Shown here one piece after another: positions 10,601 through 15,200 of a DNA stretch of 15,610 nucleotides (position 1 is its first letter; each line of letters begins with the position of its first letter). Under the pieces are notes generated by a model, which was not told the origin of the DNA, did no database searches, and saw nothing but the letters and a program-made list of their open reading frames with translations. The DNA comes from Beroe ovata (taxonomy: Eukaryota > Ctenophora > Nuda > Beroida > Beroidae): assembly GCA_946803715.1 (NCBI GenBank), contig CAMPET010000379.1, forward strand, positions 21,302-36,911, given 5' to 3'. A program made the position numbers and the translations under genes.

Positions 10601-13600
10601 TGTCAAGAAGTGGTGTCAGAGTAGTAGTGTCAAGAAGTGGTGTCAGAGTAGTAGTGTCAAGAAGAAGTGGTGTCAAGACATTAACTCCCTCCCTTCCCCA
10701 GATCGATTCTCAACTTCAAGGAACGCGAATTGACAAATCGTATCAAGGCCATGATCCCCGCCAGCTACCAATCACACCCGGATGTTGTGACATTCACCAA
10801 GAATCTGTTTGAAAACCTCTCAACCATGAATCTTACTGATAGGGAATGGCAACACATGTTTGTCGAGGCTTACTTCAGGTACTTCGCGATGAACTTCAAA
10901 TTTCCGGTTTCCAAATAATTGGAGTCCAATTTTCCCCGAATGAGTCACGCCCCTTCCGAATTTCCCAATGATATTGGCCCAATTCCAATTCTAACACCAC
11001 CTCTCCTCCCTCTCTTCGGTCGTCCACTGTACAACACAGCACAATTCCAATTCTAACACCACCTCTCCTCCCTCTCTTCGGTCATCCACTGTACAACACA
11101 GCACAATTCCAATTCTAACACCTCTCCTCCCTCTCTCCAGTCATCCACTGTACAACACAGAACTGTTTTACGACATCTACCTCCAAGAAGACCCGTACCG
11201 AGTAGTGAACCAGAGTGGGAAGACACCGGTAATTGTCGGTGTCAACGCCCACCACTTTGTCGTGGTCAACAGATTGACTAACGAGATAATCGGTGAGTTG
11301 AGGGAGTGATGATTGTCTTCCAATGATTCCTCCATTGAGTTCGATTCATGGGAGCGTTATCCTTAAATTTACTTCTAACTTTGACACAACAATGTTCAAA
11401 TTTTGCGGAATGCTTATTATTGACAAATCATTCGCGAATTCGTTTCCTCATCTTCTTGACAACTAGATATCTCCTAATGTTGACACCACTTCCAGGCCAC
11501 CACCTACTCACCAGTCTCCAAAAACCGATCCAGTGGTTTACCAAGCCGCTCGACAACGTGTTGTGTGTCTCAATGGAGCAGGAATACAGACTCGTCGGAC
11601 AAACACCTGGGTAAGTTTCATGAATATTTGCTATGTACTCAAAATTCCGATCCCGAAAATTTGTGAAATGGAGACTCCTACCAGCTGCTCTCTCGAATTC
11701 CCGCACGTTTAAAAGTCATTGGTATCATTCTGAGAGAGTGCCAACAAAGATGGAGAGATATATATGTGTGTGTGTATGAGGGTGCCACTTGGCAATGGGA
11801 CCACAATAACAATTCATGTTACTCAATATCCAAAATTTGGGTATATCGATTCAAACATGAATTTCATATCGATAAATGAATCGCGTGCATATCTTTTTTC
11901 AAATTCGCATCATGAGTAGATCTATCGAAAATTATGGCAGAATGAAACGCAGATTTCCCTTCATTGTGATATTTATGGACACAACGATGTATGATTGGCA
12001 TAAACTCAAATTGTCTCAAACTCTAATCTCATCCTTACTCAGTGATATCGAGATGCTAGCCACGCTGATGGTACAACACATGGGTGGTAAGATAGAGCTT
12101 GTTGACACCACTTTCTACTTTGATGAGGAAGATTCAGTGGAGTCAGATTGCATGATTGTGTCAAACAATCGGCATTCGTGGCATGCCAACACGTAAGTTA
12201 GCATAAATGACACCAATTTATCCTACTGCGTTCACAGAGCTGCCTTGTTGACACCGCTTTTCGCACGGCACTCGCCTTGACACCATATTCTTGACACCAC
12301 TTTAGACCTATACTAACACTTATCTCTTTCTTGACACCACTTCCTGCTTTCTGGCATTTTCAATCCTTTAATTTATCCCGCTCGAACTCTCGTCTCTGTT
12401 TTGTTTTTCTACTGCAGCTGTCAAGTGGGGTGGAATCTGACTCCGCCCAGCAGTTCAGTGCACTTGTACTAATTCCACCTGCTTGCTGCAATTTCTTGCA
12501 GAACTGTGTCACGTCTATAATTAATACAAGCACAGCATTATCTCAATCAAATAAACATCAACGCAAAATATGACTCGCCACAATAACTGTATTTTCACGA
12601 CTTTTTCCTTGATGTGGTGAATTAATTACCAAGCATTTCCCTTGATGGCGGTCTACTAAAGCATTCGAATATGATTATAGTCAGAAACCATTACCGTTTC
12701 CGTGATAGAAACGTTGGGTATTCCCGACATTGGGTATTCTAGAAATTGGGTATTCCGCACCCCAACCACCCATGTTTTATTCATTATTTCCATCATTTGC
12801 CGGGATAATAACTTTGCAGAGGATAGATCTCATAGTAACGTCCCTCCCTTCCTTAATTCAGGACGAGGAACGGCTACTCGCAGCTGTCTGGAGTGTGCCC
12901 GCCCACCACGCCCTGCATGAACAGTGTTATTGATATCACTCAGGTAATATATGTGTGTGTGATAGCAGTGATTTAATCATGTTTCAAAATATATAGGATC
13001 ATTTCTAGTGAGCTAGATTCTGAGAAAAGTGTAGATGAAAACGCACAAAGTTTGAGCTTGAGTGACTATCATCAACGTCGCATCACTCTGACATTATCTA
13101 TTAAAAATAGCATCACCTTAACACCTCAACATCACACATCACCTCTCTAACAACATCACTCCATCAGATGCAAGATGATGAGGATACTGCTCAGGATGAG
13201 AGTGTCCTATCCTCTGCCAGATCGAGACTCTCACTCAACATTCCGTTCCTCGGGAACCAACCCCTACAGTGAGTCCTTCTTCAGAATTGTTCCTCACTCC
13301 TCAGAATCTTTCTTCGGAAATGTAATGATTCGCACACCCAGTCTTGAGATTGGGTGTCAAAGAAATCAAAGTCGGTATGGAAATCATAGGGGGCGGTTAT
13401 CTTTTTTAGAAACCTTGCCCTGTTTTTCATCTTGTCAGAACAGCTCCTCTATTGGAGACTACTCCCCTCTAACCCTCCCTCTCACTTCCCCACTCTCACC
13501 CTCTAACCACCCAGGCATCCCACTAGGAAACTACGGCGAGTACACACCACCAATGACGTCACCATGACGGAAACTCTCAAGTTAGTGGAGGCGGAACGTC

Positions 13601-14580
13601 GAACATCCCTGACGGAGCGATTGCGGAGTTTCAGTAATAGTATGGCGAGCCGGCTCGATAAGTTGGGCAGCTCCCGAACAGATGATACCAGTGACGAGGT
13701 AGGGAAAATATGAGGTGTTGTCAGGGGTGAACATGTTGTGAGGTGAACTGTCCAGGTGACACGTGATCTTTGTCAGGGTGACGCGTGATTTGTTGTCTGG
13801 GTGACGCGTGATTTGTTGTCTGGGTGACGCTTGATTTGTTGTCTGGGTGACGCGTGTGACGCGTGATTTGTTTTGTCAGGGGAAATAGTGGTTGTTTCTG
13901 AGCAGTCACAGGGATTAGATTTGCATTGAGGTTTTGTTTTGAAAGGGCCACATGTAAGGATTGGAAAATTGACATGACCTGCACTGGCTGATTCTTTACA
14001 AGATTAGAACATTCCTTCGTTCTAATTTTATTGAAAGCACCAAACGCTTCAATTTATAAATAAACATTACGTGTGGTGTCTGGCGAAAGTAAAATAATTA
14101 AGCTATTTTGAATAATCCAACATATGTCAAAATAACAACGAGCTTGTGACGTTATTCCCACGAATTTGAGGCCATACACACCGAAATTTCTCGGTTCGTA
14201 CGAGGTTGCTTTGAATGCTTAGGCCAGGTGGTAACCGTGGTATCCTAAAATGAGTCAAGTGAGGATTGAGTGGGAAGTGAGTGGGAAGTAAGAAAGGTGA
14301 GAATGGGCAAAGTTGACCACTCTCTCCCTTACTCCCCTCACTCCCCTCACCCTGCTCACTCCCTCACCCTGCTCACTCCCTCACTCCCCTCACCCTGCTC
14401 CTCCCTCAGTCGGACCAGCTCCTCCCCAAAGTTATCCCCCACGACTCGTTGATCAGACCACCCCGACCGAGTAAAAGATCCATCAAGCGGTCACCTCGGA
14501 TATCACCCAAATCCTCCTGGGAACGGGGCGTCGTGAAGATTGACCCTGAGACTGCACAGGTACTACTCCAAGTTGCATAA
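1163..14580 (+). CDS. Spliced gene model, 15 exons: REM-like plus FERM-like protein (3' part of gene)
   Basis: Joining 1163-1312, 3922-4053, 5331-5512, 6818-6908, 7737-7817, 9038-9145, 9311-9519, 10702-10878, 11141-11292, 11496-11610, 12043-12192, 12862-12943, 13168-13268, 13515-13698 and 14410-14580 gives 2085 bases, 694 residues plus TAA, with no internal stop. Every intron is GT-AG and all junction phases match (0,0,2,0,0,0,2,2,1,2,2,0,2,0), which is unlikely by chance. Residues about 75-210 look like a RasGEF N-terminal (REM) motif. Residues about 265-550 look like FERM F2 and F3 lobes. The last 130 or so are a basic, Ser-rich tail. The protein would be cytoplasmic: no signal peptide or membrane segment is seen, but the N-terminus is missing. 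REM plus FERM suggests a small-GTPase-linked scaffold at the membrane or cytoskeleton, which is inference. No named orthologue is recognised. Exon chain confidence is high; domain names are moderate. Confidence 0.85.
1378..1445. repeat. Minisatellite, 14-bp unit GAAATGGTAACCTA
   Basis: Five tandem copies with small changes (GTAACGTAGAAATG, GTAACATGGAAATG, GTAACCTAGAAATG twice), beginning within 70 bases of the exon A donor. Each unit carries GTAAC, a splice-donor-like string. Confidence 0.88.
1500..1600. promoter_or_regulatory. Cluster of CACGTG E-boxes, CRE-like half-sites and ATTGG boxes
   Basis: CACGTG occurs at 1500-1505, 1553-1558 and 1571-1576. TGACGTC and GACGTCA form a perfect 10-bp inverted repeat (1502-1511 and 1521-1530, 9-base loop). 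ATTGG (inverted CCAAT) is at 1565-1569 and near 1595. In animals such strings bind bHLH-Zip, CREB/ATF and NF-Y factors. Finding them packed in 100 bases suggests an intronic regulatory element or internal promoter, but there is no experimental support. Confidence 0.35.
1761..1893. repeat. GTGGTGTCAGAGCAAA minisatellite (first array)
   Basis: Six copies of GTGGTGTCA, three of them in perfect 17-bp units GTGGTGTCAGAGCAAA(G), the others spaced irregularly. The same core forms the larger array at 10385-10676, and its complement TGACACCAC recurs downstream. Confidence 0.85.
1945..1965. repeat. Perfect inverted repeat, 9-bp arms
   Basis: ATTCTGTTA and TAACAGAAT are separated by ACA. It could form a small hairpin and has no flanking gene that would make it a terminator. 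Function unknown. Confidence 0.6.
2066..2087. repeat. Perfect inverted repeat CACGTGTCA-CTTG-TGACACGTG
   Basis: Nine-base arms around a four-base loop, each arm carrying an E-box CACGTG. It lies 40 bases after another palindrome, GGCACGTGCC (about 2027-2036), so three CACGTG sites fall within 65 bases. Confidence 0.65.
2386..2403. repeat. (CA)n microsatellite ending at an assembly gap (N at 2403)
   Basis: About eight CA units followed by AA and a single N. The N marks an unresolved joint rather than biology. Confidence 0.85.
2417..2448. repeat. Direct repeat of GGGTAGATATGCCC
   Basis: Two copies of GGGTAGATATGCCC separated by three or four bases, just after the gap at 2403. Each copy has complementary ends (GGG...CCC). 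Origin unknown. Confidence 0.7.
2491..2657. repeat. Inverted TTGCCCGCA arms flanking about 145 bases (foldback-like)
   Basis: TTTTTTGCCCGCA at 2491-2503 and TGCGGGCAA at 2649-2657 are inverted copies with T-rich or A-rich flanks. The spacing and AT-rich interior resemble a decayed miniature inverted-repeat element, but no target-site duplication could be confirmed. Confidence 0.3.
3067..3096. repeat. (CA)n microsatellite adjoining gap N (3096)
   Basis: Twelve CA units, then ACATC and a single N. Confidence 0.9.
3424..3476. repeat. Interrupted (GT)n microsatellite
   Basis: GT dinucleotides broken by TC, AT and TT interruptions over about 50 bases. The open frames on both strands here are translations of the repeat, not genes. 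Confidence 0.9.
3922..4053 (+). CDS. Exon B: start of REM-like (RasGEF_N) region
   Basis: Forty-four codons in phase 0 between GGTCAG and AGT|GTAAGT. The end of the peptide, YVQAATLEDIVVIMTS, matches the opening of the RasGEF N-terminal motif, which usually reads like v-(R/K)-x-G-T-L-E-x-L-V-x-x-L. The glycine is alanine here. The preceding part is polar and rich in Ser, His and Asp, likely a loop. An alternative acceptor six bases upstream (TTCAG ending at 3915) would add Gly-Gln without changing the frame. Confidence 0.85.
4054..5330 (+). other. Intron B-C (1.28 kb)
   Basis: No coding signal or complex repeat. The one visible structure is a 28-bp-spaced imperfect direct repeat at about 4904-4955 (AGTATTC.TGGTCGAGTCTCAA / AGTATTCCAGGTCGATTCTCAA). 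The small open frame at 4534-4725 has neither splice signals nor recognisable sequence. Confidence 0.7.
5331..5512 (+). CDS. Exon C: central REM-like helices
   Basis: Entered in phase 0 after TATTTCCCAG and leaves in phase 2 at CAG|GTATCC. The end NEIIRFVLSLHKTFADTIVF followed by FRLLVHRF resembles the core of RasGEF_N domains: an acidic residue, F-(L/V)-L-T-Y-R-(S/T)-F, then L-L-x-x-L-I-x-R-(Y/F). The middle holds a Ser/Thr/Asp-rich insert (TTSSSTDDVSQ) that lengthens the loop compared with typical REM motifs. In known exchangers the REM motif packs against the CDC25 domain; here no CDC25 domain follows. Confidence 0.88.
5982..6042. promoter_or_regulatory. CCAAT - CACGTG - CCAAT - GCGCGGGAA cluster
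   Basis: CCAAT at 5982-5986 and 6025-6029, CACGTG at 6005-6010, and GCGCGGGAA at 6034-6042, which is an E2F-type site on the reverse strand. This combination is common in animal proximal promoters. It may be an intronic promoter or enhancer, possibly transcribing leftward. No TATA or initiator supports it, so the call is tentative. Confidence 0.3.
6250..6332. repeat. Interrupted (CA)n microsatellite
   Basis: CA and CAAA blocks interrupted by AACGCACGAA and ACGCATACC. Open frames on the minus strand here translate to Cys/Val repeats and are artefacts. Confidence 0.9.
6566..6815 (+). repeat. Long pyrimidine-rich tract before exon D acceptor
   Basis: About 250 bases dominated by C and T, with runs such as CTTCCTTTCCTCTCCCACTC, ending in CCCCGCAG. 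A normal animal polypyrimidine tract is 15-40 bases, so this is unusually extended. It may give several weak acceptor and U2AF sites, or simply be low-complexity drift. Confidence 0.6.
6818..6908 (+). CDS. Exon D: end of REM-like region
   Basis: One base completes the Arg codon split from exon C, then 30 codons follow to ATGGAG|GTGAGA (phase 0). The peptide NPSVVPAKRYKHEIPPVHSK then VCNVLCIWME resembles the closing segment of RasGEF_N motifs, which reads roughly I-x-x-R-V-x-N-V-L-x-x-W-(L/V)-E. The Trp-Met-Glu ending keeps the conserved Trp. A different open frame covering the same bases (from 6624) is a shadow. Confidence 0.88.
6921..7150. repeat. Minisatellite GTCGTCTGAGGAGTGGG next to exon D donor
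   Basis: About twelve imperfect units of 16-20 bases with core GTCGTCTGAG(G/T). The first copies (TCTGAATGGAGTTG) resemble the exon D end and donor (TCTGGATGGAGGTG), so the array may have grown out of that splice junction. G-triplets in most units resemble the intronic splicing enhancers known in animals. Confidence 0.85.
7556..7621. repeat. (GT)n microsatellite ending at gap N (7621)
   Basis: GT repeat with a few interruptions, ending in a single N. Both-strand open frames over it are artefacts. Confidence 0.92.
7737..7817 (+). CDS. Exon E: short helical segment after REM-like region
   Basis: Twenty-seven codons, phase 0 to phase 0, between CCCGACAG and AAG|GTGAAG. The peptide begins DLVFALLSVERNRCEFIQFA. 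After the WME of exon D this fits the helix that ends many REM motifs, but the match is weaker than in exons B-D. The short length and a moderate donor lower certainty. Skipping it would keep the frame, so it could be a cassette exon. Confidence 0.7.
7818..9037 (+). other. Intron E-G (1.22 kb)
   Basis: AT-rich. Contains an 8-bp-arm inverted repeat CAGCATGA/TCATGCTG (8039-8060) and a (GT)n repeat (8294-8318). An exon-like start at 8893 was examined and rejected because no donor gives the needed phase. Confidence 0.65.
8294..8318. repeat. (GT)n microsatellite
   Basis: Twelve uninterrupted GT units. Confidence 0.95.
9038..9145 (+). CDS. Exon G: linker between REM-like and FERM-like regions
   Basis: Thirty-six codons in phase 0 after GCTTCAG and before CAG|GTAGGT. 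The peptide EFPWHFIEDAAMFKELEDFV continues LGLEDYGPIYYDLRDQ. It is acidic and probably helical, with no family I can name. In position it lies where a CDC25 domain would start in a Ras exchanger, but none of that domain's motifs appear. It could contribute to a divergent FERM F1 lobe. Confidence 0.85.
9311..9519 (+). CDS. Exon H: start of FERM-like region (F1 end / F2 helices)
   Basis: Sixty-nine codons plus two bases between CCCCCATAG and CAG|GTGATT. The first part, KCHTVHIQDYGHTLDKITHL, is unassigned. The later part, VNAVSWLSALRGVCEKVH, resembles the first helix of a FERM F2 lobe, which typically runs A-x-x-L-A-A-L-x-x-Q. The acidic NEEFPLS just before it suits the usual loop. The F2 assignment rests mainly on what follows in exons I-K. 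Confidence 0.85.
9520..10701 (+). other. Intron H-I (1.18 kb)
   Basis: AT-rich first part with no structure of note, then the large GTGGTGTCA array ending 25 bases before the exon I acceptor. The minus-strand open frame at 9995-10300 is not low-complexity but has no recognisable domain or splice support. Confidence 0.65.
10385..10676. repeat. GTGGTGTCA(AG/GAG) minisatellite (second array)
   Basis: Roughly twenty units of AGTRGTGTCA(A/G)AG, mostly 14 and 12 bases alternating (AGTAGTAGTGTCAAGA / AGTGGTGTCAG), over 290 bases. It translates openly on both strands (repetitive Val/Ser and Thr/Leu peptides), which is an artefact. The last unit, AAGTGGTGTCAA (10665-10676), is the exact complement of a 12-mer found four times downstream. 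Confidence 0.93.
10702..10878 (+). CDS. Exon I: FERM-like F2 lobe
   Basis: One base completes an Arg codon, 58 codons follow, and two bases remain at CAG|GTACTT. Key strings are ILNFKERELTNRIKAMIPAS and NLTDREWQHMFVEAYFR. In MyTH4-FERM proteins the F2 lobe contains a (L/I)-P motif, then a helix with conserved aromatic and acidic residues leading to W-P-L-Y/F-G-S in F3. Here IPASY and the EWQHMFVEAYFR helix sit in matching places. Confidence 0.88.
10981..11160 (+). repeat. Triplicated 62-bp segment containing the exon J splice acceptor
   Basis: Copies start at 10981, 11043 and 11105 (period 62; the third copy is 3 bases shorter). Each carries AATTCCAATTCTAACACC, a pyrimidine tract, and the first 20 bases of exon J. 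Only the third has the functional CCAG|TCATCC; the first two read TTCGGTC(A/G)TCC, so the AG is lost. Confidence 0.93.
11141..11292 (+). CDS. Exon J: FERM-like F3 (PH-like) lobe, first half
   Basis: One base completes a Ser codon, 50 codons follow, then one base at ATCG|GTGAGT (phase 1). SHPLYNTELFYDIYLQEDPY resembles the F2-to-F3 boundary of MyTH4-FERM proteins (W-P-L-(F/Y)-G-S-x-F-F). TPVIVGVNAHHFVVVNRLTN resembles the beta strands of F3, where L-x-(I/V)-G-(V/I)-x-x-x-G-(V/L)-x-(V/L)-x(D) is usual. This is the best FERM evidence in the window. Confidence 0.9.
11496..11610 (+). CDS. Exon K: FERM-like F3 middle strands
   Basis: Two bases complete a Gly codon after CACTTCCAG, then 37 codons, two bases left at CCTGG|GTAAGT. 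The peptide HHLLTSLQKPIQWFTKPLDN followed by VLCVSMEQEYRLVGQTPG matches the F3 pattern in which I-x-x-W, an alternating beta strand and a threonine-glycine turn precede the closing helix. The acceptor overlaps the recurring 12-mer TTGACACCACTT. Confidence 0.88.
11611..12042 (+). other. Intron K-L (0.43 kb)
   Basis: GTAAGT to TTACTCAG. AT-rich with a short GT run near 11763. The open frame from 11876 that runs into exon L is partly intronic; the part before 12043 has no similarity to the domain. Confidence 0.75.
12043..12192 (+). CDS. Exon L: F3 closing helix and acidic linker
   Basis: One base completes Gly, then 49 codons, two bases left at AACAC|GTAAGT. DIEMLATLMVQHMGG fits the C-terminal amphipathic helix of FERM F3 lobes (typically G-x-x-I/M-x-x-L-(L/I)-x-x-Y-I). 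It is followed by an acidic stretch TFYFDEEDSVESD. An internal GTAAGA at 12087 was tested as donor, but only the 12193 donor gives the phase needed by exon M. The exon contains one copy of the 12-mer TTGACACCACTT as coding sequence (Val-Asp-Thr-Thr-Phe frame). Confidence 0.88.
12193..12861 (+). other. Intron L-M (0.67 kb)
   Basis: Contains five TTGACACC-type motifs between 12207 and 12342 (two are the full TTGACACCACTT), and a three-copy 16-bp repeat TTGGGTATTC at 12714-12755. No exon in the right phase was found. Confidence 0.75.
12714..12755. repeat. Three-copy 16-bp repeat with core TTGGGTATTC
   Basis: Core copies start at 12714, 12730 and 12746, spaced exactly 16 bases. Confidence 0.85.
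12862..12943 (+). CDS. Exon M: linker exon
   Basis: One base completes a Thr codon, 27 codons follow to ACTCAG|GTAATA (phase 0). The peptide TRNGYSQLSGVCPPTTPCMN is polar with two cysteines and gives no family hint; it ends SVIDITQ. The other two frames of this segment contain stops before the donor, which supports the frame. Confidence 0.85.
13168..13268 (+). CDS. Exon N: acidic start of C-terminal tail
   Basis: Thirty-three codons plus two bases between CCATCAG and CTACA|GTGAGT. MQDDEDTAQDESVLSSARSR is acidic, then switches to SRSRLSLNIPFLG, with an R-x-R-x-S-like basophilic kinase site (inference from consensus). Likely disordered. Confidence 0.85.
13515..13698 (+). CDS. Exon O: basic, Ser-rich tail with kinase-site look-alikes
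   Basis: One base completes Gln, 61 codons follow to GACGAG|GTAGGG. It contains RRTSL, an exact PKA-type R-R-x-S/T pattern, and RLRSFS, an AKT/S6K-type R-x-R-x-x-S pattern, in the helix-prone segment LVEAERRTSLTERLRSFSNS. The C-terminal part is Ser/Asp-rich. These are consensus matches only. Confidence 0.88.
13752..13882. repeat. 24-bp minisatellite GGTGACGCGTGATTTGTTGTCT
   Basis: About five copies with variants (GTGACACGTGATC, GTGACGCTTGATT), starting about 50 bases after the exon O donor. A partial duplication GTGACGCGTGTGACGCGTG occurs in the last unit. The minus-strand open frame here is a repeat translation. Confidence 0.9.
14323..14409 (+). repeat. CTCACTCCCCTCACCCTG repeats forming the exon P pyrimidine tract
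   Basis: Alternating CTCACTCCC and CTCACCCTG units run up to the CCCTCAG acceptor. A G-rich, roughly complementary segment (GAGTGGGAAGTGAGTGGGAAG, about 14268-14290) lies just upstream, so the acceptor region could fold back. Confidence 0.8.
14410..14580 (+). CDS. Exon P: final exon, basic Pro/Ser tail and stop
   Basis: After CCCTCAG, phase 0: SDQLLPKVIPHDSLIRPPRP, then SKRSIKRSPRISPKSSWERG, then VVKIDPETAQ and either VLLQVA-stop (TAA at 14578) or splicing at CAG|GTACTA (14560). PPRPSK is a class II SH3-ligand pattern (P-x-x-P-x-K). The run of Arg/Lys around serines suggests basophilic phosphorylation or phospholipid binding, by consensus only. An AATAAA 29 bases after the TAA favours a terminal exon. 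Confidence 0.82.
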   Translation, partial: SDQLLPKVIPHDSLIRPPRPSKRSIKRSPRISPKSSWERGVVKIDPETAQVLLQVA

Positions 14581-15166
14581 ATTTCTGACTCTATATTCGT
14601 ATCTAAATAATAAATAATGAGTTACTGTTATTTGAAGCCTTTCCCGTTATACCTCTTTGCTAAAACAACCTTTAGTTTTTATCCCCATATTATATTGTAC
14701 CTATCCATGGGTTACATTTCACACCACTCCGTTACATTTAGATCCATTCACTTCATCTATTGGAGTGGGATTATAACTTCAGGACACTGGCTCTTTGCCC
14801 CATCTCCCTTCCCTGCAATAGTTTCCGGTGTTAGCTCACTTCTCATTACTCGCACACACACACACACACAGACACAGACACAGACACACAGACACACACA
14901 CACACACACACTCTCTCCCTCTCACTTGCTCTCTTGGCCGTGTATAAATCACGTCATAGTACACGATATGGTATACACATTGCTGCACACCCATGACTCT
15001 CTCTCTATATATTTCACGTGAGAATTATAGAGGGGAGAGGAATTGCAATGATGTGTATGTTGGCAGTGTGCCAGATCCCCGGGTACAGCAACTATTTGGT
15101 ATTGCATTACATCATTCGGTTACACATACCTATTACCTACCTATCACACACACGCACACTGACATA

Positions 15167-15199
<33 letters not shown>

Positions 15200-15200
15200 N
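14581..15200. other. 3' flank with CA microsatellites and gap N (15200)
   Basis: Contains (CA)n with CAGA interruptions (about 14850-14910) and a pure (CA)n (about 15165-15199) ending in N. The piece 14917-15199 is not repeated within the window. Open frames here are not credible genes. Confidence 0.7.
14609..14614 (+). promoter_or_regulatory. Poly(A) signal AATAAA (candidate)
   Basis: Lies 29 bases downstream of the exon P stop in AAATAATAAATAATGAG. The equivalent site in the downstream copy is at 15303-15308. No clear GT-rich downstream element was identified. Confidence 0.5.

Larger units (their letters stand above)
13699..14409 (+). other. Intron O-P (0.71 kb)
   Basis: Holds a 24-bp CpG-containing minisatellite just after the donor, a featureless AT-rich middle, and a repeat-built pyrimidine tract at the acceptor. 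No additional exon seen. Confidence 0.75.

Noticed and set aside
10347-10676. Minus-strand Leu-Asp-Thr-Thr repeat open frame
   Set aside because: Reverse translation of the same minisatellite; the opposite strand is equally open, and no splice or start context supports it.
10387-10812. 141-residue open frame of Val/Ser repeats
   Set aside because: It is the translation of the GTGGTGTCA minisatellite and runs into exon I in the wrong frame.
12043-12086. Short form of exon L ending at GTAAGA (12087)
   Set aside because: It would exit in phase 1 and put exon M in a frame with a stop; the donor at 12193 exits in phase 2 and fits exon M exactly.
13175-13567. 130-residue open frame overlapping exons N and O
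   Set aside because: It crosses intron N-O in a frame different from the phase-consistent exons.
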